A stretch of 43,691 bases of DNA from assembly GCA_023265175.1 (NCBI GenBank), contig JAHFUI010000001.1:18599-62289 (forward strand), written 5' to 3'. This document shows positions 18,205-27,986 of the stretch, piece by piece. Position 1 is the stretch's first letter. Every line of letters begins with the position of its first letter. A program made the position numbers and the translations under genes. The notes beneath the pieces are model-generated. The model searched no databases. It saw only the letters and a list, made by a program, of their open reading frames with translations, and had not been told where the DNA came from. The stretch is from Acidobacteriota bacterium. GTDB lineage: Bacteria; Acidobacteriota; Vicinamibacteria; Vicinamibacterales; CAVVIG01.

Positions 18205-18220
18205 TGGCATCTGCCTTGCT
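18205..18220 (+). promoter_or_regulatory. Candidate sigma-54 promoter abutting array member 8
   Basis: TGGCATCTGCCTTGCT matches TGGCAC-N5-TTGCW at all but one informative base, with GG-N10-GC spacing. It is preceded by an unusually AT-rich block (about 18163-18203), as expected for a bendable or IHF-like region. The predicted start near 18231 is only about 3 bases before ATG 18234, so the message would be nearly leaderless. Confidence 0.62.
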
Positions 18221-18233
18221 GCAGCACGACAGC

Positions 18234-18968
18234 ATGAGACACAAACTTACGCAACAACGTGGTATGTCACTCGTAGAAGCAACCATCATTCTGATGGTGT
18301 TGTCACTCCTCACCGCCGTCGTCGCGCCGTCAATCGGGGACTACGTGAACGACGCCAAGGACGTCAAGGCAAAGGAAGACGTCCAGGCGATTGGCACGGC
18401 GATCCAGCGGACCGTCCGTGACACGGGGGCGCCGTTTCTGGAGAAAGTGGCGGCCACCGGGAATACCATGGCCAACCGCGCGGACGTCTTGACGACGGAC
18501 GGCAACGCCGCGACGCTTGCCGCCGGCACGACGGCGACGCTGATTCCGGCCAGCACCGCGACGACGGTCGGGCTGACGTGGAATGAGGCGACCAATACCT
18601 CGACCTGCACGATCCAGTTCATCACCAACGCGACGGTCGCGTATCCGCAGGCCGCCCTGGTCACCAGCTTCGGCGTCGGCGGACCTCGGCTGGGCATTGG
18701 CTGGCGCGGCGCGTATCTGGACCAGTGCGGCCCGGATCCCTGGGGCACGAAGTACTACGCCAATACGATTTTCCTGGGCGTCGCCAACGACTCGGTGGCC
18801 GGGTCGGGCGAGGGCGCGAAAAGCGGCGGCTGGTCGTTCGACACGATCGTGCTGTCGGCGGGTCGCAACACGGTCATCGATACAAAGATCGACGCGGCTG
18901 ATGCGAACCACGGAACGACCCTCGTCGGCGACGATTTCGCGTTCGTGGTGCAGGGTGCGACGCGGTAA
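18234..18968 (+). CDS. Prepilin-type GspG-like protein, array member 8
   Basis: A 244-residue prepilin (leader MRHKLTQQRG, mature start MSLVE), the sister of member 6. The two share the two cysteines, the DPWGTKYY segment and the GATR C-terminus. By hand alignment the genes differ at about 52 of the first 267 bases, 1 of the next 197 and 16 of the last 271, suggesting gene conversion of the middle. ATG 18234 has no ribosome binding site (GCACGACAGC where member 6 has GGAGGACAGC) and sits just after a sigma-54 element. A GTG at 18204 is in frame but upstream of the predicted transcript start. Confidence 0.86.
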   Translation: MRHKLTQQRGMSLVEATIILMVLSLLTAVVAPSIGDYVNDAKDVKAKEDVQAIGTAIQRTVRDTGAPFLEKVAATGNTMANRADVLTTDGNAATLAAGTTATLIPASTATTVGLTWNEATNTSTCTIQFITNATVAYPQAALVTSFGVGGPRLGIGWRGAYLDQCGPDPWGTKYYANTIFLGVANDSVAGSGEGAKSGGWSFDTIVLSAGRNTVIDTKIDAADANHGTTLVGDDFAFVVQGATR

Positions 18969-19013
18969 GTCTCTCTCAACAAGATAAACGAGGGTTAGCG
19001 GACGGAGACTGCC

Positions 19014-19649
19014 ATGAGCTCGGAACGAATCTCTCGGAGCGAGAACGGGTTCACCCTGATCGAATTGACGGTGGTGCTCGCGGTGATCGTGACGCTGGCG
19101 CTGATTCTGACGCCCTCGATCACGAACTTCATCAACGACTCGCGCGTCGCGCGCGCGAGGAACGATACGCAGACGATCGCCGGCGCGGTCGTGCAGTTCT
19201 ACAAAGACAACGGCTTCTTTCCGCAGTGGACGGCGGCGGTCAGCGGCGGGGCCGGCACGGTGGCGAACAAAGTCGATCTGCTGATCAGCTCCGGCAATGT
19301 GCCGACCGTCTCGTCGGCCAACACCTGGACCACCGGCACGACCGACACGCTGGCGCATCAGGTGATGAACAACACGCCGGTCTATACGGTGAAGACCGCG
19401 ACCTCGCAGTTCGGCTGGAACGGGCCGTACCTCTCGTCGGACATCGGTGCCGACGCCTGGAACAATCGGTACATGGTCAACGTCGGCCTGATCGATACCA
19501 ACCAGGGCATCCAAACACAGAGTGGCGGCACGAAAGACGCGGTCTGGGTGATTTCAGCCGGTCCCAACGGCCAGATCGAGACGACGTTTACTCAGTTGGC
19601 CACGTCCGCAGCATCGGGCGGCGATGACATCGGCGTGCGGATCCAATGA
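19014..19649 (+). CDS. Prepilin-type GspG-like protein, array member 9
   Basis: A 211-residue FTLIE-type prepilin with a 12-residue leader ending SENG. Roughly 85 percent of residues match member 7, including FYKDNGFFPQWTAAVSGG, ANTWTTGTTDTLAHQ and DAWNNRYMVN. It ends VWVISAGPNGQIET and GDDIGVRIQ. It lies 45 bp after member 8, so 8-9 repeat the 6-7 arrangement and probably arose by duplication of a two-gene unit. A GGAG about seven bases before the ATG supports the start. Confidence 0.88.
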   Translation: MSSERISRSENGFTLIELTVVLAVIVTLALILTPSITNFINDSRVARARNDTQTIAGAVVQFYKDNGFFPQWTAAVSGGAGTVANKVDLLISSGNVPTVSSANTWTTGTTDTLAHQVMNNTPVYTVKTATSQFGWNGPYLSSDIGADAWNNRYMVNVGLIDTNQGIQTQSGGTKDAVWVISAGPNGQIETTFTQLATSAASGGDDIGVRIQ

Positions 19650-19739
19650 CGCGGCGTGCATCGAGCGCACACCGGACGGACGCCAGGAACAGACGATTGC
19701 GCTTGATTATGGCTCCGGTCGGTACTACCATACGGCTCA

Positions 19740-20426
19740 TTGGCAAGGCTCGCTGTTAGTCGCCCTTCGCTCCGAACATTGAATCGTGGGAATCGTGGGA
19801 ATCGTGGGAATCATGGGAGTCGTGGATTCACGCTCATCGAGCTGACGGTCGTTCTGGCCGTCATCGTCACCCTCGCGCTGATTCTCACCCCCTCGATTAC
19901 CAACTTCATCACCGACTCGCGCGTGGCGCGCGCGCGCAACGACGTGCAGACGATTGCCGCCGCCGCCGTGCAGTTCTACAAAGACAATGGGTTCTTCCCG
20001 CAATGGACGGCTGCGGTCAGCGGCGGTCCGGGCACGGCCGCGAACAAAGTCGATCTGTTGATCAGTCCGGGCAATGTTCCGGCGGTCGGCACCGCCAACA
20101 CCTGGACGACCGGCACGACCGACACGCTGGCGCATCAGTTGCTGAACAACACGCCGGTGTACACCGTGAAAACGGCGACGTCGCAGTTCGGTTGGAACGG
20201 TCCGTATCTCACCTCCGACATCGGCGCGGATCCCTGGAACAACCGCTACATGGTCAACGTCGGGTTGATCGATACCACGCAGGGCGTGCAAACCTCGGGC
20301 GGCGCCACCAAGAGCGCCGTGTGGATCGTCAGCGCCGGGCCGAACGGGACGATTGACACCGCCTATACCCAAGCGGTGACCATCGCACTGATTACCGGCG
20401 ACGACCTCGGCACCCGCATTCAGTAG
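19740..20426 (+). CDS. Prepilin-type GspG-like protein, array member 10
   Basis: A 228-residue FTLIE-type prepilin very close to members 7 and 9; here the segment is DPWNNRYMVN. The leader is long (29 residues) because it contains NRG repeats encoded by a tandem GGGAATCGT 9-mer array. The start shown is TTG 19740; TTG 19779 is an in-frame alternative that would leave mostly the repeat as leader. No good ribosome site precedes either. It ends VWIVSAGPNGTIDT and GDDLGTRIQ, and is the last gene of the array before a sigma-70-like promoter. Confidence 0.83.
   Translation: MARLAVSRPSLRTLNRGNRGNRGNHGSRGFTLIELTVVLAVIVTLALILTPSITNFITDSRVARARNDVQTIAAAAVQFYKDNGFFPQWTAAVSGGPGTAANKVDLLISPGNVPAVGTANTWTTGTTDTLAHQLLNNTPVYTVKTATSQFGWNGPYLTSDIGADPWNNRYMVNVGLIDTTQGVQTSGGATKSAVWIVSAGPNGTIDTAYTQAVTIALITGDDLGTRIQ
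19783..19831. repeat. GGGAATCGT 9-mer array in a prepilin leader
   Basis: About five units of GGGAATCGT/GGGAATCAT/GGGAGTCGT. As the unit is a multiple of three it encodes a simple NRG tripeptide repeat in the leader of prepilin 10, upstream of the cleavage glycine, so it would be removed from the mature pilin. Confidence 0.93.
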
Positions 20427-20542
20427 CGTCACTCGACATCAATCATCGGTCGATACGGTCGCGATCGAGTTCTTCGAGCAGGCCTGGTGGTCCCGGACCC
20501 GCATGGCGTTCCCCATCAATAACTTACGAACTACATTTTGTG

Positions 20543-20570
20543 TTGCTTCGCGCCCACGCGCCGCTATACT
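20543..20570 (+). promoter_or_regulatory. Candidate sigma-70 promoter for the pilM-pilN operon
   Basis: TTGCTT and TATACT are separated by 16 bp. The -10 box is one base from consensus, while the -35 matches at only its first three positions. It lies about 85 bp upstream of ATG 20656. A perfect CTCCTC-AA-GAGGAG inverted repeat (20623-20636) lies between promoter and start. Confidence 0.5.
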
Positions 20571-20655
20571 GTCGGTTCAACTCCCTCACATTGCTATCGA
20601 CCATCACGTTTCGAACCGAAATCTCCTCAAGAGGAGTGTCGTACCGAGCCAACGT

Positions 20656-22218
20656 ATGAAGCGAGTCGGAATCGAGCTGTCGGCTTCGCATTGCCGAATC
20701 GTCGAAACGATCGCGCCCCGACGCGCGGAAGGCGTGGGCGGGCACGAGGACGTGCGCGTCCGTGCGTTCGCGTCCATTCAGTACAAGACCGCGGCATCGC
20801 TGACCGAGCAGCTTCGCTCCATCATCTCCTCGAAAAGAATATCGCGCCGCGCGTGGGTGACGGTCTGGGGTGTCCGCAACGCGCATCAATTCCTGCTGCT
20901 GCCGCCCGCCGCACCGAGAGACCTCGACGCGCTGGCGCGTCGTGAGGCGCGTGGCGATCTCGCCGTACTGCAGGTCCAAGGCGGAGAGACGGCGTGCGGC
21001 GTTGCGATCGGCGGTATGCGTCAGGCGCCTGCCGCCGGCATGCGACGCGAGGTCGCGCTAGTTGCGGCGTCCGCCGAAGACGTTCGCACAGCGATTGAGC
21101 CGCTCGTCGACGCGGGCTTCGCTATCGACGGCGTGGCCACGCCGGCGCTGGCGTTGACGTCGTTGGCCCGCCGACGCCGGGGTGCCATCCCCGGACGGGC
21201 GCAGGCGTATCTTGCGGTGAACGCGGACGCAACCGGTCTGGCCGTCGTGCGCGACGGCTTGCTGGTCTTCGCCCGCGAGATTCCGTGGGGCTATCAGAGC
21301 GAGCCGGACGGACCTGGTACGCCACCGGACCCGGACGAGCTGGCCGCCCGGCTGGCGTCCGAGCTGCGACGGTCGTTTCTCTTCTTCAAGCAAACCTTCA
21401 AGACCGGGGTCGATCGGGTCATCACGTGCGGAGATCTGCCGCATCTGCGCTCGATCACGGCGCCGCTGATGACGGCGCTCGAACTGGAAGTCGAGACGCT
21501 CGATTCGATGGAAGGCATCGACGTCACGGTCCTGCCCGCTCCGGTCGACGAATTCCGCGCTCAGATCGCGACGCTGCGCCTCGCGTGGGCTGTGACCGCG
21601 GACGGGGCGCCGCCGATCAATCTACTGCCCTCCGACATCATCGCGGGACGCGACCGCAGCACGTGGCAACGCGCCATCGGCGCAGGCGTCGCCGCCGGCG
21701 TGGCGGTCAGCGCGCTGCTGTTCTGGCAGACCGATCTCACGACGCGCACCCGCACGCTGGAGTTGCGGCGCGCACAGCAGGAGCTGTCGTTGGCGGAGCC
21801 GCGGGCTCAGGCGGCGACCGACGCGCGCGAACGGCAGGCGGTCGATGGCGTGCGGCTCGCCGCGCTCGCGGCCTTCGACGCGCAGGGCCCGCGCCTGGCA
21901 CGCGCGCTCGAGGCCGTCGGGCAGGACACGCCAGCCGAGGTCGTCCTCAGCACCCTGAAGGTGCGGGCCGCAGGAGGAGTGTGGCGCGTGACGATTACCG
22001 GCGCGGCGGTGACGACCGATCCGGCGCTGGCACAGGGAGCCGTGAACCGGTTTCTCCGCGCGCTGCAGGCCTCGCCCTACTTCGGCGCGCCGGTCCGGCC
22101 CGCCGCGCTGAAGATGACGGCCGGCGATCTCCGGAGCGACGACAGCCGTGCGGGGCCGCTCGTGCCGCCGGGGATGAGCGGCATTGAATTTTCCGTCGAC
22201 TACGACATTCGCAAATGA
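20656..22218 (+). CDS. PilM-PilN fusion (GspL/MshI-like platform protein)
   Basis: A 520-residue inner-membrane platform protein joining two normally separate parts. Residues 1-310 look like the actin-fold PilM ATPase-like domain (opening KRVGIELSA, with YLAVNADATGLAVVRDG and FFKQTF). Then INLLP (321-325), the motif by which free PilN docks on PilM, leads straight into a membrane helix (about 340-357), a coiled-coil stretch (370-400) and a periplasmic ferredoxin-like domain (to 520). It acts in the pilus/secretion assembly platform. ATG 20656 is the only sensible start, though the GAGGAG upstream is 19 bases away. It overlaps the PilO-like gene by 4 bp. Confidence 0.88.
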   Translation: MKRVGIELSASHCRIVETIAPRRAEGVGGHEDVRVRAFASIQYKTAASLTEQLRSIISSKRISRRAWVTVWGVRNAHQFLLLPPAAPRDLDALARREARGDLAVLQVQGGETACGVAIGGMRQAPAAGMRREVALVAASAEDVRTAIEPLVDAGFAIDGVATPALALTSLARRRRGAIPGRAQAYLAVNADATGLAVVRDGLLVFAREIPWGYQSEPDGPGTPPDPDELAARLASELRRSFLFFKQTFKTGVDRVITCGDLPHLRSITAPLMTALELEVETLDSMEGIDVTVLPAPVDEFRAQIATLRLAWAVTADGAPPINLLPSDIIAGRDRSTWQRAIGAGVAAGVAVSALLFWQTDLTTRTRTLELRRAQQELSLAEPRAQAATDARERQAVDGVRLAALAAFDAQGPRLARALEAVGQDTPAEVVLSTLKVRAAGGVWRVTITGAAVTTDPALAQGAVNRFLRALQASPYFGAPVRPAALKMTAGDLRSDDSRAGPLVPPGMSGIEFSVDYDIRK

Positions 22219-22859
22219 AGGACTGGCTGACCGCGCATCATCGGCGAATCGTTCCGATCGTGGTGCCGGTGCTGATCGTCGGCGTCTGCTACCTCACCGT
22301 CATCGAGCCGCGCGCTCGCGCCGCCCGACGAGCGCAGGCGGAGACGATCGCCGTACGTGCGCGGCTCAGTGCCATTCCGGTTGGTGTGACCGTCCCTCGC
22401 GGGGAGATCGCGAGCGTGAACACCGCCGGCGAGTTCGAGCACCGCGTTCCGGCCACCGATCCGGTGCCGGATTTACTCGAGCGGCTCGCCCGCGTGGCCC
22501 TCGAGGGCTCGCCGTCGGGTTCGGTGCGCAGGTTGAAGATTGAAACGGCCGATCGCGTGGAGCTGGCGGGGCCCGGTGCGGAGGGCGGACCGCGTGTCGC
22601 GAGCACGTCGACAGACCAGCCGGACCCGCGCTTTGCGTTGTTTGCCACGAGTCTCACCTACACGTTGATTTCGGTGAAGTTCGAAGCCACGTACCCGGCG
22701 CTCGGCGGGTTCTTGTGGAATCTCCGCAATTTGCCGACGGCAATCGAAATCCGCTCGCTCGACGTGACGCACGTGGCGGTGCCAGCGGAGGACAGCCGGT
22801 TCCTGCAGGTGGAGCTGGTGCTGTTTGCGTTTCAGCGAGGGGCGGCCACGCCCTCATGA
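22215..22859 (+). CDS. PilO/MshJ-like assembly platform protein
   Basis: A 214-residue bitopic inner-membrane protein with a short cytoplasmic N-terminus, a helix at about 13-30 (VPIVVPVLIVGVCYL), a coiled-coil-prone ARAARRAQAETIAV segment and a periplasmic domain. The C-terminal LISVKFEATYPALGGFLWNLRNLPTAIEIRSLDV matches PilO/GspM-type folds. It would pair with the PilN half of the upstream fusion to form the alignment complex. ATGA overlaps join it to both neighbours, so the three genes are coupled. Confidence 0.82.
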   Translation: MKDWLTAHHRRIVPIVVPVLIVGVCYLTVIEPRARAARRAQAETIAVRARLSAIPVGVTVPRGEIASVNTAGEFEHRVPATDPVPDLLERLARVALEGSPSGSVRRLKIETADRVELAGPGAEGGPRVASTSTDQPDPRFALFATSLTYTLISVKFEATYPALGGFLWNLRNLPTAIEIRSLDVTHVAVPAEDSRFLQVELVLFAFQRGAATPS

Positions 22860-23380
22860 ACATGAAGCTGACGAACCGGCACCTCGCCGCCGCGGTGACG
22901 CTGCTGCTCGCGAGCATTCTGTACAACGCGTGGATTTTTTGGGGGCCGTCGTCGAAGAGCACCAGCCGGACGCAGCCCGTGGCGCCGCCCGCGAGCCAGG
23001 CTGCGGTCACGGCCGGCACGACGGGCGCGCCGCCCATGGTCAATCCGATGACGATGCCGGCTCCGTCTCGTCTTGATCTCGCGGTCGCGCCCACGTGGGA
23101 CCGCGATCCGTTCAGGCTGACGGCCGACAGCTCGACTCCGCCGGCGGTGGCGCCCGCGATCGCGGCCGTGGCGCCGGTAGTCGAGCCGGTGATCGGCGCG
23201 ATTCTGTTCTCGCCGGAGCGGCGTCTCGCGATTGTGAACGGAAAAATCGTGGCCGTGGGTGATCAGATCGCCTCTGGCGCGATCGTGGACATCACGAGGG
23301 ATGCCGTCCTCGTGCGCGGCGCGATGGGCGAGCGGCGCTTTCTGTTGGCCGGCCCGCGCCGCCGGGAGCTGCCGAAGTGA
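22856..23380 (+). CDS. PilP/MshK/GspC-like pilus assembly protein
   Basis: A 174-residue protein with one N-terminal membrane helix (about 9-30, LAAAVTLLLASILYNAWIFW) and a Pro/Ala-rich linker. A small beta domain follows (about 115-170) with IGAILFSPERRLAIVNGKIVAVGDQI, typical of the HR domain of GspC, MshK and PilP that binds the secretin N0 domain. There is no lipobox, so it is GspC/MshK-like rather than a PilP lipoprotein. It overlaps both neighbours by 4 bp. The next gene, a sensor kinase, is coupled to it, which ties regulation to the structural operon. Confidence 0.8.
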   Translation: MNMKLTNRHLAAAVTLLLASILYNAWIFWGPSSKSTSRTQPVAPPASQAAVTAGTTGAPPMVNPMTMPAPSRLDLAVAPTWDRDPFRLTADSSTPPAVAPAIAAVAPVVEPVIGAILFSPERRLAIVNGKIVAVGDQIASGAIVDITRDAVLVRGAMGERRFLLAGPRRRELPK

Positions 23381-24927
23381 CCCGCATTCCTGCCGAGACG
23401 GCGCGCGTATCGCGGGTGACGCGGGTGACGCGGGCGAAGCTCATGGTCGTGCTGCCGCTGACGATGGCGCTGCTCGTGGCGGCGACCGGCTTTTTCACGA
23501 TGAGCATGACCGAGCGGGCCTACGTGCTTCACGGAGCCGCCAGTCCGCTCGTTCAGGATCTCCTCAGCGTTCTCGGGCTGCAGATCGCGGCGATTTCAGT
23601 CATCGCGGCGATTCTCGGGCTCGGCATGGCGGCGGGCGTGACGGCGCCGCTTCGCGAGATCGCGCAACGACTCGGCGCGATGGCGTCCGGCGATCTGCGC
23701 GGCGGCGTCGAAATGGGATCGACATCGGAGGTCGACTCGTTGGCGGGAGCGGTGAACGAAGCCCTTCGCGCGATCAATCGGTATGTCTTCCAGAGCATGA
23801 CCGGGGCGGTCATCACGTTGAACACCGAAAGCATCGTCATTGGATCCAGTCCGGCGGCGGAAGCGACGCTCGGCTATCGGGAAGACGAGATCGTCGGCAA
23901 GCGGTTCAGCGAGGTCTTCGTGCCCGCGATCGGAGGCCACGCGACCCTCGCGGCGATCGAGGCCGCGATCGCCCGGCGCCAGCCGGTGGCCGTGGACGAC
24001 GTCATGATTCTGAGCAAGGACGGCGCGCCGATTCGCATCGGCATCAGCGCGTCGTACCTGAGGCGCGGCGACCGGCGCCAACGGACGGATCGCCTTCCCG
24101 GAGCGGTCGATCAGGATGAAGCGGTCGGCGTCACGATCGCGTTCAAGGATCTCACCGAGATTCGCCGGCTCCGCGATCGCCTGCACCAGGCCGACCAACT
24201 GGTCACGCTCGGGACCGTCACCGCTGGCGTGGCCCACGAGCTCCGCAATCCGCTCGGATCGCTCCGCGGTCTCGTCGAGCTGCTGGGGCGCGATTTCCCC
24301 AAAGGCGACCGGCGTCAGCAATACGTGACGACGATGCTGACGTCGATCGATCGGCTCAATCGGCTCGTCGAAGATCTGTTGCTGTTCTCGTCGCCCGCCG
24401 CGCCGACCGTCGAGCAGATCGATGTGAATGGGCTCGTGCGGGAGACGGTCAGCTTCGTGCGGATGGGCCTCGGTCAACGACAGGGCACGATCGAAGTGAT
24501 TGAAGAGGAAGGCGCACGATTTCACATGCGCGGCAATCGCGAGCGTCTCGGTCAGGCGCTCTCCAACATCGTCCTGAACGCCGTCCAGGCGAGCCCCGAT
24601 GGCTCGACCGTCACGGTGCGGACGACGATGACGCCGTTTCCCGCGATTCGGGTGCACAACGCCGGTTCCTATATCGCTCCGGGGCGGCGCGAGCAGCTGT
24701 TCGTGCCTTTCTATTCGACCAAGCCCATGGGCACCGGCTTGGGGCTCGCCATCGCCAGACAAATCGTGACCGCGCAGGGAGGCCGCATCGAGGTCGAAAG
24801 CGACCCGACGCAGGGGACGACGTTCGTCATTGCGCTTCCCGCAGCGGACGAGCCGAAGACCTCCGAGCCTTCGTCAATCACCGATGTTCCGCTGCCAACG
24901 CCGCACTGGCCGTTGGCGACCAGTTAA
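23377..24927 (+). CDS. PilS/NtrB-like sensor histidine kinase
   Basis: A 516-residue membrane histidine kinase. Two helices (about 22-44 and 63-91) frame a very short outer loop; a HAMP-like region (90-135), a PAS domain (136-260), a HisKA segment with VAHELRNP (His about 287) and an HATPase domain ending GTGLGLAIARQIV follow. The N-terminus includes RVSRVTRVTRAK, from a GCGGGTGAC 9-mer repeat (23403-23438). GTG 23377 overlaps the previous stop (GTGA). The kinase most likely phosphorylates the NtrC-type regulator four bases downstream and resembles PilS in layout. The short outer loop suggests it senses within the membrane, perhaps pilin, as PilS does. Confidence 0.9.
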   Translation: MTRIPAETARVSRVTRVTRAKLMVVLPLTMALLVAATGFFTMSMTERAYVLHGAASPLVQDLLSVLGLQIAAISVIAAILGLGMAAGVTAPLREIAQRLGAMASGDLRGGVEMGSTSEVDSLAGAVNEALRAINRYVFQSMTGAVITLNTESIVIGSSPAAEATLGYREDEIVGKRFSEVFVPAIGGHATLAAIEAAIARRQPVAVDDVMILSKDGAPIRIGISASYLRRGDRRQRTDRLPGAVDQDEAVGVTIAFKDLTEIRRLRDRLHQADQLVTLGTVTAGVAHELRNPLGSLRGLVELLGRDFPKGDRRQQYVTTMLTSIDRLNRLVEDLLLFSSPAAPTVEQIDVNGLVRETVSFVRMGLGQRQGTIEVIEEEGARFHMRGNRERLGQALSNIVLNAVQASPDGSTVTVRTTMTPFPAIRVHNAGSYIAPGRREQLFVPFYSTKPMGTGLGLAIARQIVTAQGGRIEVESDPTQGTTFVIALPAADEPKTSEPSSITDVPLPTPHWPLATS

Positions 24928-24930
24928 ATT

Positions 24931-26342
<1,412 letters not shown>

Positions 26343-26346
<4 letters not shown>

Positions 26347-27986
26347 TCGGCGAGACCCTCATGGCGCAGGGCGCGCTTACACACGCGCGGCTCGACAAAG
26401 CGCTCGCCGAGCAGAGCGCGCGGGGCGGTCTGCTCGGCCAGGTCCTGCTCGACATGAACTTCATCACCGAAGAGGCACTCGCGCGCGCGCTCGCAAAGGA
26501 GGCCGGGGTCCCCTTTCTCGCCGTCGACAGCATGGTCGCCGATCCCGACGCGCTCGCGCTCGTGCCGGAAGGCGTGGCGCGGCGCCACTTGATCGCGCCG
26601 GTGTCGGTGACCGGTTCGGCGATGCGGATTCTGCAGGCGAACCCGTTCGACGTCGTGGCGATTGATGAGATCCAGCGCCTCGCCCACCGGCCCATCGAGG
26701 TCCAGTGCGCGACACGCTCGGACGTTCTGCGCCTGATCGAACGCTCGTACGGCGATCGCGGCGAGATCGACTCGCTCGTGCACGCGGCCCTCAGGGCGCT
26801 CGAACAGCCGCTCGACGCCGCCGCGGTCGCCGAGTCGCCGATCGTGAAGCTGATCGAGGTGCTGCTGAACGATGCGATCACGCGCAGCGCGACCGACCTG
26901 CACATCGAACCGGAAGATCGCCTCATACGGCTGCGTCACCGGATCGACGGCGTGCTCACGGCCGGCAAGATCCTGCCCAAGGAGCTGCATCTGGCGCTGG
27001 TCAGCCGGCTGAAGGTCATGGCGGGGCTCGACATCGCCGAACAGCGGCTCCCGCAGGACGGCCGCATCACGCAGACCGTGAACGGCCGCCGTGTTGCGTT
27101 GCGCGTTGCCACGTTTCCCACGACGTTCGGCGAAAAAATCGCCGTCCGCGTCCTGGAAAACGAGAAGGTCGTCCGCGGGTTGGAGGAGCTCGGGTTCAGC
27201 AAGAAGAACTACGGGATCTTCAAGGACCTGCTCAGCAAGTCGCGCGGCATCATCCTCGTCACCGGGCCGACCGGCGCCGGCAAGACCACGACGCTGTATT
27301 CGGCGCTGGCGTACCTCGCGACGCGCGAAAAAAATATTTTGACGGTGGAGGATCCGGTCGAATGCCAGCTGCCGTCGATCCGGCAGACGCAGATCAAGCC
27401 GAAGGCGGGGTTCACCTTCGCCTCGGCGATTCGATCGCTGCTGCGGCAGGATCCCGACGTCATCATGATCGGCGAGATTCGCGATCCTGAAACCGCGCAA
27501 CTTGGCCTGCGTGCGGCGTTGTCGGGCGTGCTGATCTTCAGCACCCTGCACACGCAGGACTCGGCCGGCGCGATCCCGCGTCTCATGGATATGGGGCTCG
27601 AGCCGTATCTGCTGGCCTCGGGGATCGTCGGCGTGATCGCGCAGCGACTGCTTCGGGTGATCTGTCAGGACTGCAAGGAGGTGGTCACCTACCAGCCGGA
27701 ACTGCTCGCGAAAGTCGGGCTGGCGCCAGACCCCGGCCTCGTGCTGTACCGCGGCCGTGGCTGCGACCGGTGTGGCGAGACTGGATATCGCGGCCGGACG
27801 GCGGTCTTCGAGATCCTGGTCGTCGATCCCTCGATCAACGTGCTCATCCGCGAGCGCGCGGATTCACGGCTGATTAAGAAGGCCGCCACGAACGCGGGGA
27901 TGCAGACGCTGCTTGACGATGCGCTGTCGAAGGCGGTCTTCGGGGAGACGACGATTGAAGAAGTTCTGCGCGTGGGGTACGAGTAA
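26343..27986 (+). CDS. gspE: Pilus/T2SS assembly ATPase GspE/MshE-like
   Basis: A 547-residue hexameric motor that powers pseudopilus assembly from the cytoplasm. The N-terminus has two MshEN-like motifs (about 2-24 and 30-52, pattern LGxxLL...G.IT...L..AL..), which in MshE bind c-di-GMP. The first lacks its leading Arg-Leu because the protein starts there. The ATPase core has Walker A GPTGAGKTT (308-316), the Asp box near 333-338 and Walker B DVIMIGEIRDPETA (372-385). A zinc site C441-x2-C444 / C474-x2-C477 follows. ATG 26343 overlaps the regulator's stop. A second ATPase lies at 31420. Confidence 0.94.
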
